The notes under the pieces: generated by a model | The model's input: only the letters and a program-made list of their open reading frames with translations | Databases searched by the model: none | Told to the model about the DNA's origin: nothing | Program-made: the position numbers and the translations under genes | Source: Micromonospora sp. NBC_01740 | Lineage (GTDB): Bacteria; Actinomycetota; Actinomycetes; Mycobacteriales; Micromonosporaceae | Reading direction: 5' to 3' | Length of the DNA stretch: 64,000 bases | Assembly: GCF_035920365.1 (NCBI RefSeq) | Contig: NZ_CP109150.1 | Location: forward strand, 4,402,001 to 4,466,000 | In this document: one piece after another, positions 1 through 12,100 of the stretch | Layout: each line of letters begins with the position of its first letter | How positions within the stretch are numbered: position 1 is the first letter of the stretch

Positions 1-108
1 GCCGTGGACCTGCGTAACCGGTTGAACGCGGCCACCGGGCTGCGGCTGGCCTCGACGCTGGTCTTCGACTACCCGACCCCGGCCGTGCTCGTCGACCACC
101 TGCACGAG
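1..108 (+). other. C-terminal half of an ACP from the module upstream of the window
   Basis: The first codons ([13 protein letters not shown], then [12 protein letters not shown]) are the helix II to helix IV part of an acyl carrier protein; the GFDSL phosphopantetheine site lies just outside the window. The stretch is almost base-for-base identical to the same part of the ACP of module 1A (about 5236-5325). This ACP donates the chain to the KS of module 1A. Confidence 0.9.
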
Positions 109-3100
109 CAGGTCTCCGGGCAGATCACCGCCCGCCAGACGGCGGTGCTCACCGCCAGCACCGACGAGCCGATCGCGATCGTGGGCATGGCCTGCCGCTA
201 CCCCGGTGGCGTCGAGAGCCCGGACCAGCTGTGGGCGTTGCTGGCCGGCGGCGGCGACGGGATCTCGGAGTTCCCCACCGATCGCGGCTGGGACCTGGAG
301 TCGCTGTTCGACCCGGACCCGGAGCACAGTGGTACGTCGTACACGCGCCACGGTGGTTTCCTCTACGGGGCCGCCGACTTCGACCCGGGCTTCTTCGGCA
401 TCTCGCCGCGCGAGGCCCTGGCGATGGACCCGCAGCAGCGGCTGCTGCTGGAGGCGTCGTGGGAGTCGTTCGAGTCGGCCGGGCTGGACCCGCAGCGGCT
501 GCGGGGCAGCCGGACGGGTGTCTTCGCCGGCGTGATGTACCACGACTACGCCTCCCGCCTGATGGACCTGCCGCCGGACGCCGAGGGCTTCGTCGGCACG
601 GGCACGTCGGGCAGCGTGCTGTCCGGCCGGGTCGCCTACACCTTCGGCCTGGAAGGCCCGGCCGTCACGGTCGACACCGCCTGTTCCTCCAGCCTCGTGG
701 CGTTGCACCTCGCGGCGCAGGCGTTGCGCTCCGGCGAGTGCGATCTGGCGTTGGCCGGTGGCGTGACGGTGATGGCCACGCCCGGCACGTTCATCGAGTT
801 CTCCCGGCAGCGCGGGTTGTCGCAGGACGGCCGCTGCAAGTCGTTCGCCGCCTCGGCCGACGGCACCGGCTGGTCGGAGGGCGTCGGCGTGCTGCTCGTG
901 GAGCGGCTGTCGGACGCGCGGCGCAACGGGCACCGCGTGCTGGCGGTGGTACGGGGCACGGCCGTGAACCAGGACGGCGCGTCGAACGGCCTGACGGCCC
1001 CGAACGGCCCGTCGCAGCAGCGCGTGATCCGTCAGGCGCTGGCGAACGCCCGCCTGACCACCGCTGACGTGGACGCCGTCGAGGCGCACGGCACGGGCAC
1101 CACTCTGGGTGACCCGATCGAGGCGCAGGCGTTGTTGGCGACGTACGGGCAGGAGCGTCCGGGGGATCGGCCGCTGTTGTTGGGGTCGGTGAAGTCGAAC
1201 ATCGGGCACACGCAGGCTGCTGCCGGTGTGGCTGGTGTGATCAAGATGGTCATGGCGATGCGCCACGGTCTGGTGCCGGCGACGCTGCACGTGGACGAGG
1301 CGTCGCCGCACGTGGACTGGACGGCCGGGGCGGTGGCCCTCGCGACGGAGGCGACGCCGTGGCCGCAGGTGGGCCGGCCGCGTCGGGCGGCGGTGTCGTC
1401 GTTCGGGATCTCCGGCACCAACGCGCACGTGATCATCGAGCAGCCGCCGGCCGAGGCGATCGAGGGCGAGATCGTCGCCCGCGACGTGCCGCCGGTCGTA
1501 CCGGTGCTGCTGTCGGCCCGCGACGCCGCCGCGCTGTCGGCGCAGGCGGGCCGGTGGGCGCGCTGGCTGACCGCCGAGGAAGCCCCGCGTCCGCTGGACG
1601 TGGCCTGGTCCTCCGTCACCACCCGGCCCGCGCTGGAACACCGGGCGGTCGTCACCGCCGCCGACCGGGACGACCTGGTCGCGGCGTTGACCGCCCTCGC
1701 CGACGGCGACCCCACCGGTACGGTCGTCTCCGGCGCCACCGGCCAGCGGGGCCAGCTCGCCCTGCTCTTCTCCGGCCAGGGTGCGCAGCGCGCCGGGATG
1801 GGCCGGGAGTTGTCCGCCCTGTTCCCGGTGTTCGCGACCGCGCTGGACGAGGTGTGCGGACACCTCGACCCGCTGCTGCCGCGTCCGTTGCGGGAGGTGC
1901 TGTTCGCCGAGGCGGGCAGCCCCGAGGCGGAGCTGCTGGACCAGACCGTCTTCACGCAGGCCGGTCTGTTCGCGGTCGAGGTGGCGCTGTTCCGCCTCGT
2001 GGAGTCGTTCGGGGTCGTGCCGGACATGCTGGCCGGTCACTCGATTGGCGAGGTGACGGCCGCGTACGTGGCCGGGGTGTTGTCGCTGGCCGACGCGTGT
2101 GCTCTCGTGGCCGCGCGGGGCCGGTTGATGCAGGCGCTGCCCACGGGCGGCGGGATGCTGGCCGTGGCCGCCGCCGAGGCCGCCGTGGCGGAGTCGATCG
2201 CCGGGCTGACCGACCGCGTCGGCATCGCGGCCGTCAACGGGCCCACCGCCGTGGTGGTTTCCGGTGCCGCCGAGGCCCTGGACGAGGTGGAGCGGGTCTG
2301 GCGGGAGCGGGGCGTGCGCACGCGCCGTCTGACGGTGAGCCACGCGTTCCACAGCCCGCTGATGGAGCCGATGCTCGACGAGTTCCGCGCGGTCCTGGAC
2401 GGCCTCACCTTTGCCGCGCCGCTGCTGCCGGTCGTGTCGAACGTGACCGGCGCCCTGGCCGGCGACGAGATCCGCACGGCCGACTACTGGGTGCGGCACG
2501 TGCGCGAGGCCGTCCGCTACGCCGACGGGATCACCGCGCTGCGCGAGGCGGGTGTGGAAACGTTCCTGGAGGTCGGCCCGCAGAGCGTGCTGACCGCGAT
2601 GGCCGCCGACGTGCTGCCCGACGACGACGCCGTGCTGGCCGTGGCCGTGCAGCGCCGGGACCGGCCGGAGGCGCAGGCGCTCCTGCACGCCCTGGCGGAG
2701 CTGTACGTGCACGGGATGCCGGTGACCTGGACGCAGTGGTTCGCCGACACCGGCGCGCGCCGCGTCGACCTGCCCACGTACGCCTTCCAGCACCAGCGCT
2801 ACTGGCCCGCCGCCAACCGGGCGCGTACGGGCGACGTGTCCGGGGCCGGGCTCGGCCGCACCGAGCACCCGCTGCTCGGCGCGACGGTGGACCTGGCCGG
2901 CGACGACGAGATGGTGCTGACGGGCCGGCTCTCCCTGGCCACGCACCCGTGGCTGGCCGACCACACGGTCTCCGGGCTGACGCTGGTGCCGGGCACCGCC
3001 CTGGTCGAGCTGGCCGTGCGGGCCGGCGACGAGGTGGGCCTCTCCCGGCTGCGGGAGCTGACCATGGCCGCCCCGCTGGCCCTCCCCGGAACGGGAGGCG

Positions 3101-6100
3101 TGCGGATCCAGGTGCGGGTGTCCACGTCGGAGTCGCCGCAGCGTCCCGTCGCCGTCTACTCCCGCCCCGACGACGACCCCGAGGCGGGCTGGACCCGGCA
3201 CGCGGAGGGCGTGCTGGAGCCCTCCACCGCCGACGAGCCGGACCCGGTCACCTGGCCCCCCGCCGGCGCGGCCGAGGTGGACCTGGCGAGCTGGTACCCG
3301 ACGCTGGCGGAACACGGCCTGACGTACGGGCCGGCCTTCCAGGGACTCCGGCGCGCCTGGACCAGCGGCGCCGAGGTGTACGCCGAGGTGGTCCTGCCGG
3401 ACGACGCCGCGACGGAGGCCGCCGGGTTCGGCGTGCACCCGGCGCTGCTGGACGCCGCCCTGCACCCGATCGGGCTGCTGCTCGATGGCGAGGAGTCGGG
3501 CGGTCCACGGGTGCCGTTCGCGTTCGAGGGCGTGCAGGTGCACGCCTCGGGGGCGGGGGCGCTGCGGGTGCGCCTGACCCGCGACGGCTCCGGGTTGCGG
3601 CTGGCCGCGTACGACGAGGTGGGCGCGCCGGTCGTGTCGGTGGACTCCCTCGTCCTGCGGGAGCTGACCGGTGTGGCCGCGCCGGGCGTGGCCGCGCGGT
3701 CGCTGTTCGAGCTGCGGTGGCCGGCCGTGGAGGCCGCGCCCGCCGGGGAGCTTTCCGGATGGGCGCTGGTGACCGGCGGCCGGGAGCTGGTGGCACCCGC
3801 CGGAGTGCCCACGTACCCCGACGTGGCGACGGTCGCGGGGGAGGAGTCCGTCCCCCGGACGCTGCTGCTGCCGGTGTTCCCCGCGTCCGGTTCGGCGGCG
3901 GCGACGCCGGAGTCGGTCCGGGCGGTGGCTTCGGACGTGCTGGCGACGGTGCAGTCCTGGCTCGCGGCGGACGCCCTGGCGGACTCGCGGCTCGTGGTGG
4001 TGACCCGGGGCGCGGTGTCCGTCGGGGACGAGGACCGGGTGACCGACCTGGCCGGTGCGGCGGTGTGGGGTCTGCTGCGGTCGGCGCAGTCGGAGCACCC
4101 GGGCCGCATCGTCCTCGCGGACGTCGACGGTGACCCGGATGCCGGGCTGGTGGCCCTGCTGGACGGCGTCCTGCGGGAGCCGACGGCGACCGGCGGCCAG
4201 CTCGCCGTCCGCGAGGGCGCGGTGTACTCGCCGCGCCTGGTCCGGGCCGGCATCACGGCCGCGCAGACGCGCAGCCTGGGTGACGGTGCGGTGCTGGTGA
4301 CCGGCGGTACGGGTGCGCTCGGTGCGCTGGTCGCGGAGCACCTGGTGTCGGTGCACGGCGTGCGCTCGCTGGTGCTGGTGTCGCGGCGTGGTCCGGAGGC
4401 CGCCGGTGCGGGCGAGCTGTCGGAGCGGCTGTCCGCGCTGGGTGCGTCCGTGCGGGTCGTCGCCTGTGACGTGACGGACCGGGACCAGGTGTTCGGGCTG
4501 GTGGCGGAGATCGGCGCCGAGGGCCGGCTGGCGGGTGTGGTGCACACCGCCGGTGTCCTGGACGACGGTGTCGTGGAGGGGTTGACCGCGGAGCGTCTGG
4601 CGGGGGTGTTGGCGCCGAAGGTGTCGGCGGGTTGGTTCCTGCACGAGGCGACGGCGGGTCTGGATCTGGATCTGTTCGTGGTGTTCTCGTCGGTGGCTGG
4701 GGTGCTCGGCTCGCCGGGCCAGTCGGCGTACGCGGCGGGCAACGCCTTCCTCGACGCCCTGGCGGCGTACCGGCGGCAGCTCGGGTTGCCGGCCGTCAGC
4801 CTGGCGTGGGGCATGTGGGACACCCCCGGCATGGCCGCCTCGATCGAGGAGGCGGACCGGGCGCGTTCCGCGCGGGCTGGCCTGACCCCCATGAGCGCCG
4901 AGACCGGGTTGGAGCTGTTCGACGCCGCCCTGGGCGCCGACCGGGCGGCCCTCGTACCGGCCGTGATCGACGTGCCCGCGCTGCGGGCGGCGACCTCCGG
5001 CGGCCCCGTGCCGGCCGTGCTGCGCACCCTGATCGGCGTGACCGGCACCCGCCGCCAGGCGGGGCAGGGCGGTGGCGGCTGGGCCGACCGGCTCGCCGGG
5101 CTGACCGAGGACGAGGGCCGCGCCCAGGTCGACGTGCTGGTGCGGGGCCTGGTCGCGCAGGTGTTGGGGCACGGCGGTGCGGAGGCGGTGCCGGCGGACC
5201 GGGCGTTCCGGGAGTTGGGCTTCGACTCGCTGACGGCGGTGGACCTGCGTAACCGGTTGAACGCGGCCACCGGGCTGCGGCTGGCCTCGACGCTGGTCTT
5301 CGACTACCCGACCCCGGCCGTGCTCGCCGACCACCTGTGGTCGGAGTTGGCCGGGGTACGCCAGTCGACCGCCGGCCCGGTCGCCGGCGCGGTCGTCGGC
5401 ACCGACGAGCCGATCGCGATCGTGGGCATGGCCTGCCGCTACCCGGGCGGGGTGGAATCCCCCGACGAACTGTGGGAGCTGCTGGCCGGCGGCGGCGACG
5501 GGATCTCCGAGTTCCCGGCGGACCGCGGCTGGGACCTGGAGTCGCTGTTCGACCCGGACCCGAACCGCAGCGGTACGTCGTACACGCGCCACGGTGGCTT
5601 CCTGTACGGCGCCGGCGAGTTCGATCCCGGCTTCTTCGGGATCTCGCCGCGCGAGGCCCTGGCGATGGACCCGCAGCAGCGGCTGCTGCTGGAGGCGTCG
5701 TGGGAGTCGTTCGAGTCGGCCGGGCTGGACCCGCAGCGGTTGCGGGGCAGCCGGACGGGTGTCTTCGCCGGCGTGATGTACCACGACTACGCCTCCCGGC
5801 TCATGGACCTGCCGACCGAGGTGGAGGGCTACGTCGGGACCGGCACCTCCGGCAGCGTGCTGTCGGGTCGGGTCGCCTACACGTTCGGCCTGGAGGGCCC
5901 GGCGGTCACCGTCGACACGGCGTGCTCGTCGTCGCTGGTGGCGCTGCACCTCGCGGCGCAGGCATTGCGCTCCGGCGAGTGCGATCTGGCGCTGGCCGGT
6001 GGTGTGACGGTGATGGCGACGCCGGGGACGTTCATCGAGTTCTCGCGTCAGCGCGGGTTGTCGCAGGACGGCCGCTGCAAGTCGTTCGCCGCGTCGGCCG

Positions 6101-9100
6101 ACGGCACCGGCTGGTCCGAGGGCGTCGGCGTGCTGCTGGTGCAGCGCCTCTCCGACGCCCAGCGCGAGGGCCGGAAGATCTACGCCGTGGTGCGCGGCAC
6201 CGCCGTGAACCAGGACGGCGCGTCGAACGGGCTGACGGCCCCGAACGGTCCCTCGCAGCAGCGGGTGATCCGGCAGGCCCTCGCGAACGCGCGGCTCACC
6301 ACCGCCGACGTGGACGCCGTCGAGGCGCACGGTACGGGCACGACCCTGGGTGACCCGATCGAGGCGCAGGCCCTGCTGGCGACGTACGGGCAGGAGCGTC
6401 CGCAGGACCGGCCGCTGTTGTTGGGGTCGGTGAAGTCGAACATCGGGCACACGCAGGCGGCCGCCGGTGTGGCCGGTGTGATCAAGATGGTCATGGCGAT
6501 GCGCCACGGGCTCGTCCCGCCGACCCTGCACGTGGACGAGCCGTCCCCGCACATCGACTGGACGGCCGGGGCGGTGACCCTCGCGACCGAGCCCACCCCG
6601 TGGCCGGCCGTGGACCGGCCGCGTCGGGCGGCGGTGTCGTCGTTCGGCATCTCCGGCACCAACGCGCACGTGATCATCGAGCAGCCGCCGGCCGAGGCGA
6701 TCGAGGGCGAGATCGTCGCCCGGGACGTGCCGCCGGTCGTGCCGGTGCTGCTCTCCGCGCGCTCCGATGCGGCCCTGGCCGGCCAGGCGGGCCGGTGGGC
6801 GCGCTGGCTCGCCACCGAGGAGGCCCCGCGTCCGCTGGACGTGGCCTGGTCCTCCGTCACCACCCGGCCCGCGCTGGAGCAGCGCGCCGTCGCCGTGGTG
6901 GCCGACCGGGACGACCTGCTCGCCGCGCTGCGCGCCCTCGACGCTGGCGAGCCCTCCGGGGCCGTCGTGACCGGCTCCACCGCCGTACGCGGCCAGCTCG
7001 CGCTGCTGTTCTCGGGTCAGGGCGCGCAGCGTGCCGGGATGGGCCGGGAGCTGTCGGCCGAGTTCCCGGTGTTCGCCGCCGCGCTGGCCGAGGTGTGTGC
7101 GCACCTGGATCCGTTGTTGCCGCGTCCGTTGCGGGAGGTGTTGTTCGCCGAGGCGGGCAGCCCCGAGGCGGGGTTGCTGGATCAGACGGTGTTCACGCAG
7201 GCCGGGTTGTTCGCGGTCGAGGTGGCGCTGTTCCGGTTGGTGGAGTCGTTCGGGGTCGTGCCGGACATGCTGGCCGGTCACTCGATTGGCGAGGTGACGG
7301 CGGCGTACGTGGCCGGGGTGTTGTCGCTGGCGGACGCGTGTGCTCTTGTGGCTGCGCGGGGTCGGTTGATGCAGGCGCTGCCCACCGGTGGCGGGATGCT
7401 GGCTGTGGCCGCTGACGAGGCCGCGGTGGCGGAGTCCATCGCGGGCCTGGGCGACCGGGTGGGCATCGCGGCGGTCAACGGGCCGACCGCCGTGGTGGTG
7501 TCGGGTGCCGTCGAGGCCCTGGACGAGGTGGAGCGGATCTGGCGCGACCGGGGTGCGCGTACCCGCCGGTTGACGGTGAGCCACGCGTTCCACAGCCCGT
7601 TGATGGAGCCGATGCTCGACGAGTTCCGGGCGGTCCTGGACGGGTTGACGTTCTCCGCGCCGTTGCTGCCGGTCGTGTCGAACGTGACCGGTGCCCTGGC
7701 CGGCGACGAGATCCGCACCCCGGAGTACTGGGTGCGGCACGTGCGGGAGGCGGTGCGCTTCGCCGACGGGGTCACCGCGCTGCGCGAGGCGGGTGTGGAC
7801 ACGTTCCTGGAGGTCGGTCCGCAGAGCGTGCTGACCGCGATGGCCGCCGACGTGCTGCCCGGCGACGACGGTGTGCTGGCCGTCGCGGTGCAGCGGCGGG
7901 ACCGGGCGGAGGCGCAGGCGCTGCTGCACGCTCTGGCGGAGCTGCACGTGCACGGCGTGCCGGTGACCTGGACGCAGTGGTTCGCCGACGCTGGCGCGCG
8001 CCGCGTGGACCTGCCCACGTACGCCTTCCAGCACCAGCGCTACTGGCCGGAGGGCACGCCCGCGAAGCAGGCCGCCCCGGAGGGCGGCGACGCCGAGTTC
8101 TGGGCCGCCGTCGAGCGGGGCGACCTGGCCGCCCTCGCCGCCGAACTCGGCGACGACACCGAGGACCTGGACGCGCTCGCCCCGGCCCTGCCGCTCCTGG
8201 CGCGCTGGCGTCAGCACCGGTCGCGGGACACCGCCCTCGACGGGTGGTCGTACCGGGTCGGGTGGGAGCCGGTGCGGCCGGCCCCGGCGACCCGGTTGTC
8301 CGGACGGTGGCTGGTCGTCACCGTCGACAGCGGCGCCGACGCGGGCGTGGCGAAGACCCTCACCCAGGCGGGCGCGCGGGTGGACACGCTCACCGTGTCG
8401 TCCACCCTCGCCCGCGCCGAACTGGGCAAGCGGCTGGGCCGGATCAGCGGGGACGGCTGGGCCGGGGTGCTCTGCGTGCTGCCCCGGCAGGACCGGCCCC
8501 TGGCGCACACCCCGGCGGTACCCGCCGGCGCGGCCGCCCTGCTCACCCTCACCCGGGCGCTCACCGACACCGGCCTGCCGGGACGGGTGTGGGCGCTGAG
8601 CCGTACCGCGATGCCGGTCACAGCCGGAGAGCGGGCCGGCGACGTCTGGGCGGCCCTGGCCTGGGGCCTGGGCCGGGTCGTCGCCCTCGAACAGCCCGAC
8701 CGCTGGGGCGGCCTGGTCGACCTGCCCGACCGCGCCGACCGCGGCGCCCGCGCCGGGCTCGTCGCGATCCTCGCCGACGGCACCCTGGACCAGGTGGCCG
8801 TCCGCCGCAACGGCCTCTTCGGCCGGCGGCTGGTGCCGGCCGCGCCGCCCGCCGGTGCGGGTTGGCGGCCCGCCGGGACGGTGCTGGTGACCGGTGGTAC
8901 GGGTGCCCTGGGTCGGCACGTGGCGCGCTGGTTGCTGGCCAACGGGGCCGGTGAGGTGGTGCTGGCCTCGCGGCGGGGTCCGGCGGCGCCGGGCGCGGCC
9001 GAGCTGGTGGCCGAGTTGGGTGCGGTGCGGGTGGTGGCGTGCGACGTCACCGACCGGGCGGCGGTCGACGCCCTCGTGGCGGACCTGCCGGCGCTGACCG

Positions 9101-12100
9101 CCGTCGTGCACACCGCCGGGGCGTCCGGCGGCACCACCCCGGCGCACGAGGTGACCGACGGCGAGCTGTCGGAGACCCTGGCCGGCAAGGTGCTCGGCGC
9201 CGTGCACCTCGACGCCGCCTGCCGGGGCCGGGACCTCGACGCGTTCGTGGTCTTCTCCTCCGTCGCCGGCGTCTGGGGCGGCGGCGGGCAGGCCGGCTAC
9301 GCGGCCGGCAACGCCCTGCTCGACGCGCTCGTCGCCGCCCGCCGGGCGGCCGGCCTGCCCGCCACCGCCCTGGCCTACGGCCCGTGGGCGGAGGACGGCA
9401 TGGCCTCCGGCGAGACGGCCGACGGCCTGCGCCGCCGCGGGTTCAGCCCGCTCGCGCCCGACGCCGCCGTCGCGGCGCTCGGCCGCTGGGTGAACGCCCC
9501 CGAGGCGGCCCCGGTGATCGTGGACGTCGACTGGACCCGGTTCGTCACGGCGTTCACCGCCGCGCGGCCGAGCCACCTCTTCGACCGGGTCGCCCCCGCC
9601 GTCACCGAGGAGCCGGAGCGGCCGGAGAGTGCCGCCGCCACCGACGGGCTGCGGGCCAGGCTCGCCACGCTGCCGGCGACCGGCCAGGAGGCGCTGCTGG
9701 TCGACCTCGTCCGCGCCGAGGCGGCGGCCGTCCTCGGCCACCCCACCACCGACCAGGTGCCGGCCGGCCGGGCGTTCCGGGAGCTGGGCTTCGACTCCCT
9801 CGCCGCCGTGCAGCTGCGCGACCGGCTGGGCAGGGTCACCGGCCTGACCCTGCCGTCGACAGTGGTCTTCGACCACCCGTCGGCGGCGGAACTGGCCCGC
9901 TTCCTGCGTACCGAAATCGTCATCGGCGCGGACGGCGGACCGGTCACCGGCGCCGTGGCCTCGGCCCGGCCGCCGGCGGACGAGCCGATCGCGATCGTCT
10001 CCATGGCCTGCCGCTTCCCCGGCGGGGTGTCCTCGCCGCAGGACTTGTGGCGGCTGCTGGCCGACGGCGTGGACGCGGTGACGCCGATGCCCACCGACCG
10101 GGGCTGGGACCTCGACGCCCTGTTCGACAGCGACCCGGAGCGGGTCGGCACCAGCTACACGCGCAGCGGCGGCTTCCTGCGGGACGTGGCCGGCTTCGAC
10201 GCCGCGTTCTTCGGGATCAACCCGCGCGAGGCCCTCGCCATGGACCCGCAGCAGCGGCTGCTGCTGCACACCACCTGGGAGGTCTTCGAACGCGCCGGCA
10301 TCGACCCCCACCGGGTGCGTGGCTCCGCCACCGGTGTCTTCATGGGCACCAACGGGCAGGACTACGCCACACTGCTGCTGGGTGCCCGCTCCCAGGTGGA
10401 GGGCTACCAGGCGACCGGCAACGGCGCGTCGGTGGTCTCCGGCCGCCTGGCGTACTCGTTCGGGCTGCACGGCCCGGCGGTCACCGTCGACACGGCCTGC
10501 TCGTCGTCGCTGGTGGCACTGCACCTGGCCGCGCAGGCCCTGCGCAGCGGCGAGTGCGACCTCGCCCTCGCCGGCGGCGTGACGGTGATGTCGACCCCCG
10601 GCGCGTTCCTGGAGTTCTCCCGGCAGCGCGGCCTCGCCGCCGACGGGCGGGTCAAGGCGTTCGCCGAGGCCGCCGACGGCACCGGCTGGGGCGAGGGCGT
10701 CGGCGTCCTGCTGCTCCAGCGGCTCTCCGACGCCCAGCGCGACGGCAACCGGATCCTCGCCGTCGTACGGGGCAGCGCCGTCAACCAGGACGGCGCGAGC
10801 AACGGCCTCACCGCGCCGAACGGGCCCGCGCAGCAGCGGGTCATCCGGCACGCGCTGGACAACGCCGGCCTCACCCCGGGCGACGTGGACGTCGTCGAGG
10901 CGCACGGCACCGGCACCACCCTCGGCGACCCGATCGAGGCGCAGGCGCTGCTGGCGACGTACGGCAGGGACCACTCCGCCGAGCGACCGCTGTGGCTCGG
11001 GTCGGTGAAGTCGAACATCGGCCACACCCAGGCCGCGGCGGGCGCCGCCAGCCTGATCAAGATGGTGCTGGCCCTGCAACACGAGGTGCTGCCGGCGACC
11101 CTGCACGTGGACGCGCCGACCCCGCACGTCGACTGGTCCTCCGGCACGCTGGCGCTGCTCACCGAGGCACGGCCGTGGACCACCACGGACGGGCCGCGCC
11201 GGGCCGGCGTCTCCTCGTTCGGGATCAGCGGCACCAACGCGCACGTGATCATCGAAGAGGCCCCGCAGCGGCCGGCACCGGTCGCCGCCGACGGGGAAGG
11301 GCCCGAAGCGACCGTCGGGCACGGCGACGCGCGACGCGACCACCGCGCCGTGGCCCTGCCGTGGCCGGTCTCCGCCGCCGACCTGCCCGCGCTGCGCGAG
11401 CAGGCCGGCCGGCTGGCCGACCGGATGGCGACGGACGACGACCCCGCCGACCTGGTCGCCTGGGCGCTCGCCGACGGCCGGGCCCACCTCGGCCGGCGGG
11501 CCACCGTGGTCGCCGCCGACCGGGAGACCCGGCTGGCCGCGCTGCGGGCGCTGGCCGGCGGGGAGGACCACCCCGCGCTGGTCACCGCCCGACGGCACGG
11601 CGGCGGCCTCGCCGTCCAGTTCTCCGGCCAGGGCGCCCAGCGCCCCGGCGCCGGCCGGCAGCTGTACGACACGTTCCCCGTCTTCGCGGCGGCCCTCGAC
11701 GAGGTCTGCGCGGCGCTGGACCACCAGCTGCCGCAGCCGCTGAAGCCGGTGCTGTTCGCGGCCGAGGGCAGCGCCGAGGCCGCGTTGCTCGACGAGACGG
11801 TGTTCACCCAGGCGGGGCTGTTCGCGCTGGAGGTGGCCCTGTTCCGGCTGGTCGAGTCGTTCGGGGTGGTGCCCGGGCACGTCGCCGGGCACTCCATCGG
11901 CGAGATCACCGCCGCGCACGTCGCCGGGGTGCTGTCCCTCGCGGACGCCGCCACGCTGGTGGCCGCCCGGGGCCGGCTCATGCAGGCCCTGCCCGCCGGG
12001 GGCGGGATGCTCGCCGTCGCCGCCGACGAGGCGGCGGTGGTCGAGTCCCTCGCGGGGCTGACCGACCGGGTCGGCGTCGCCGCCGTCAACGGTCCCACCG

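Noticed and set aside
3700..4280. Possible ER domain between DH and KR of module 1A (and the same region in 3A and 2B)
   Set aside because: The segment is the KR structural subdomain ([14 protein letters not shown]); no LNFRDV or NADPH Gly-rich loop of an ER is present.
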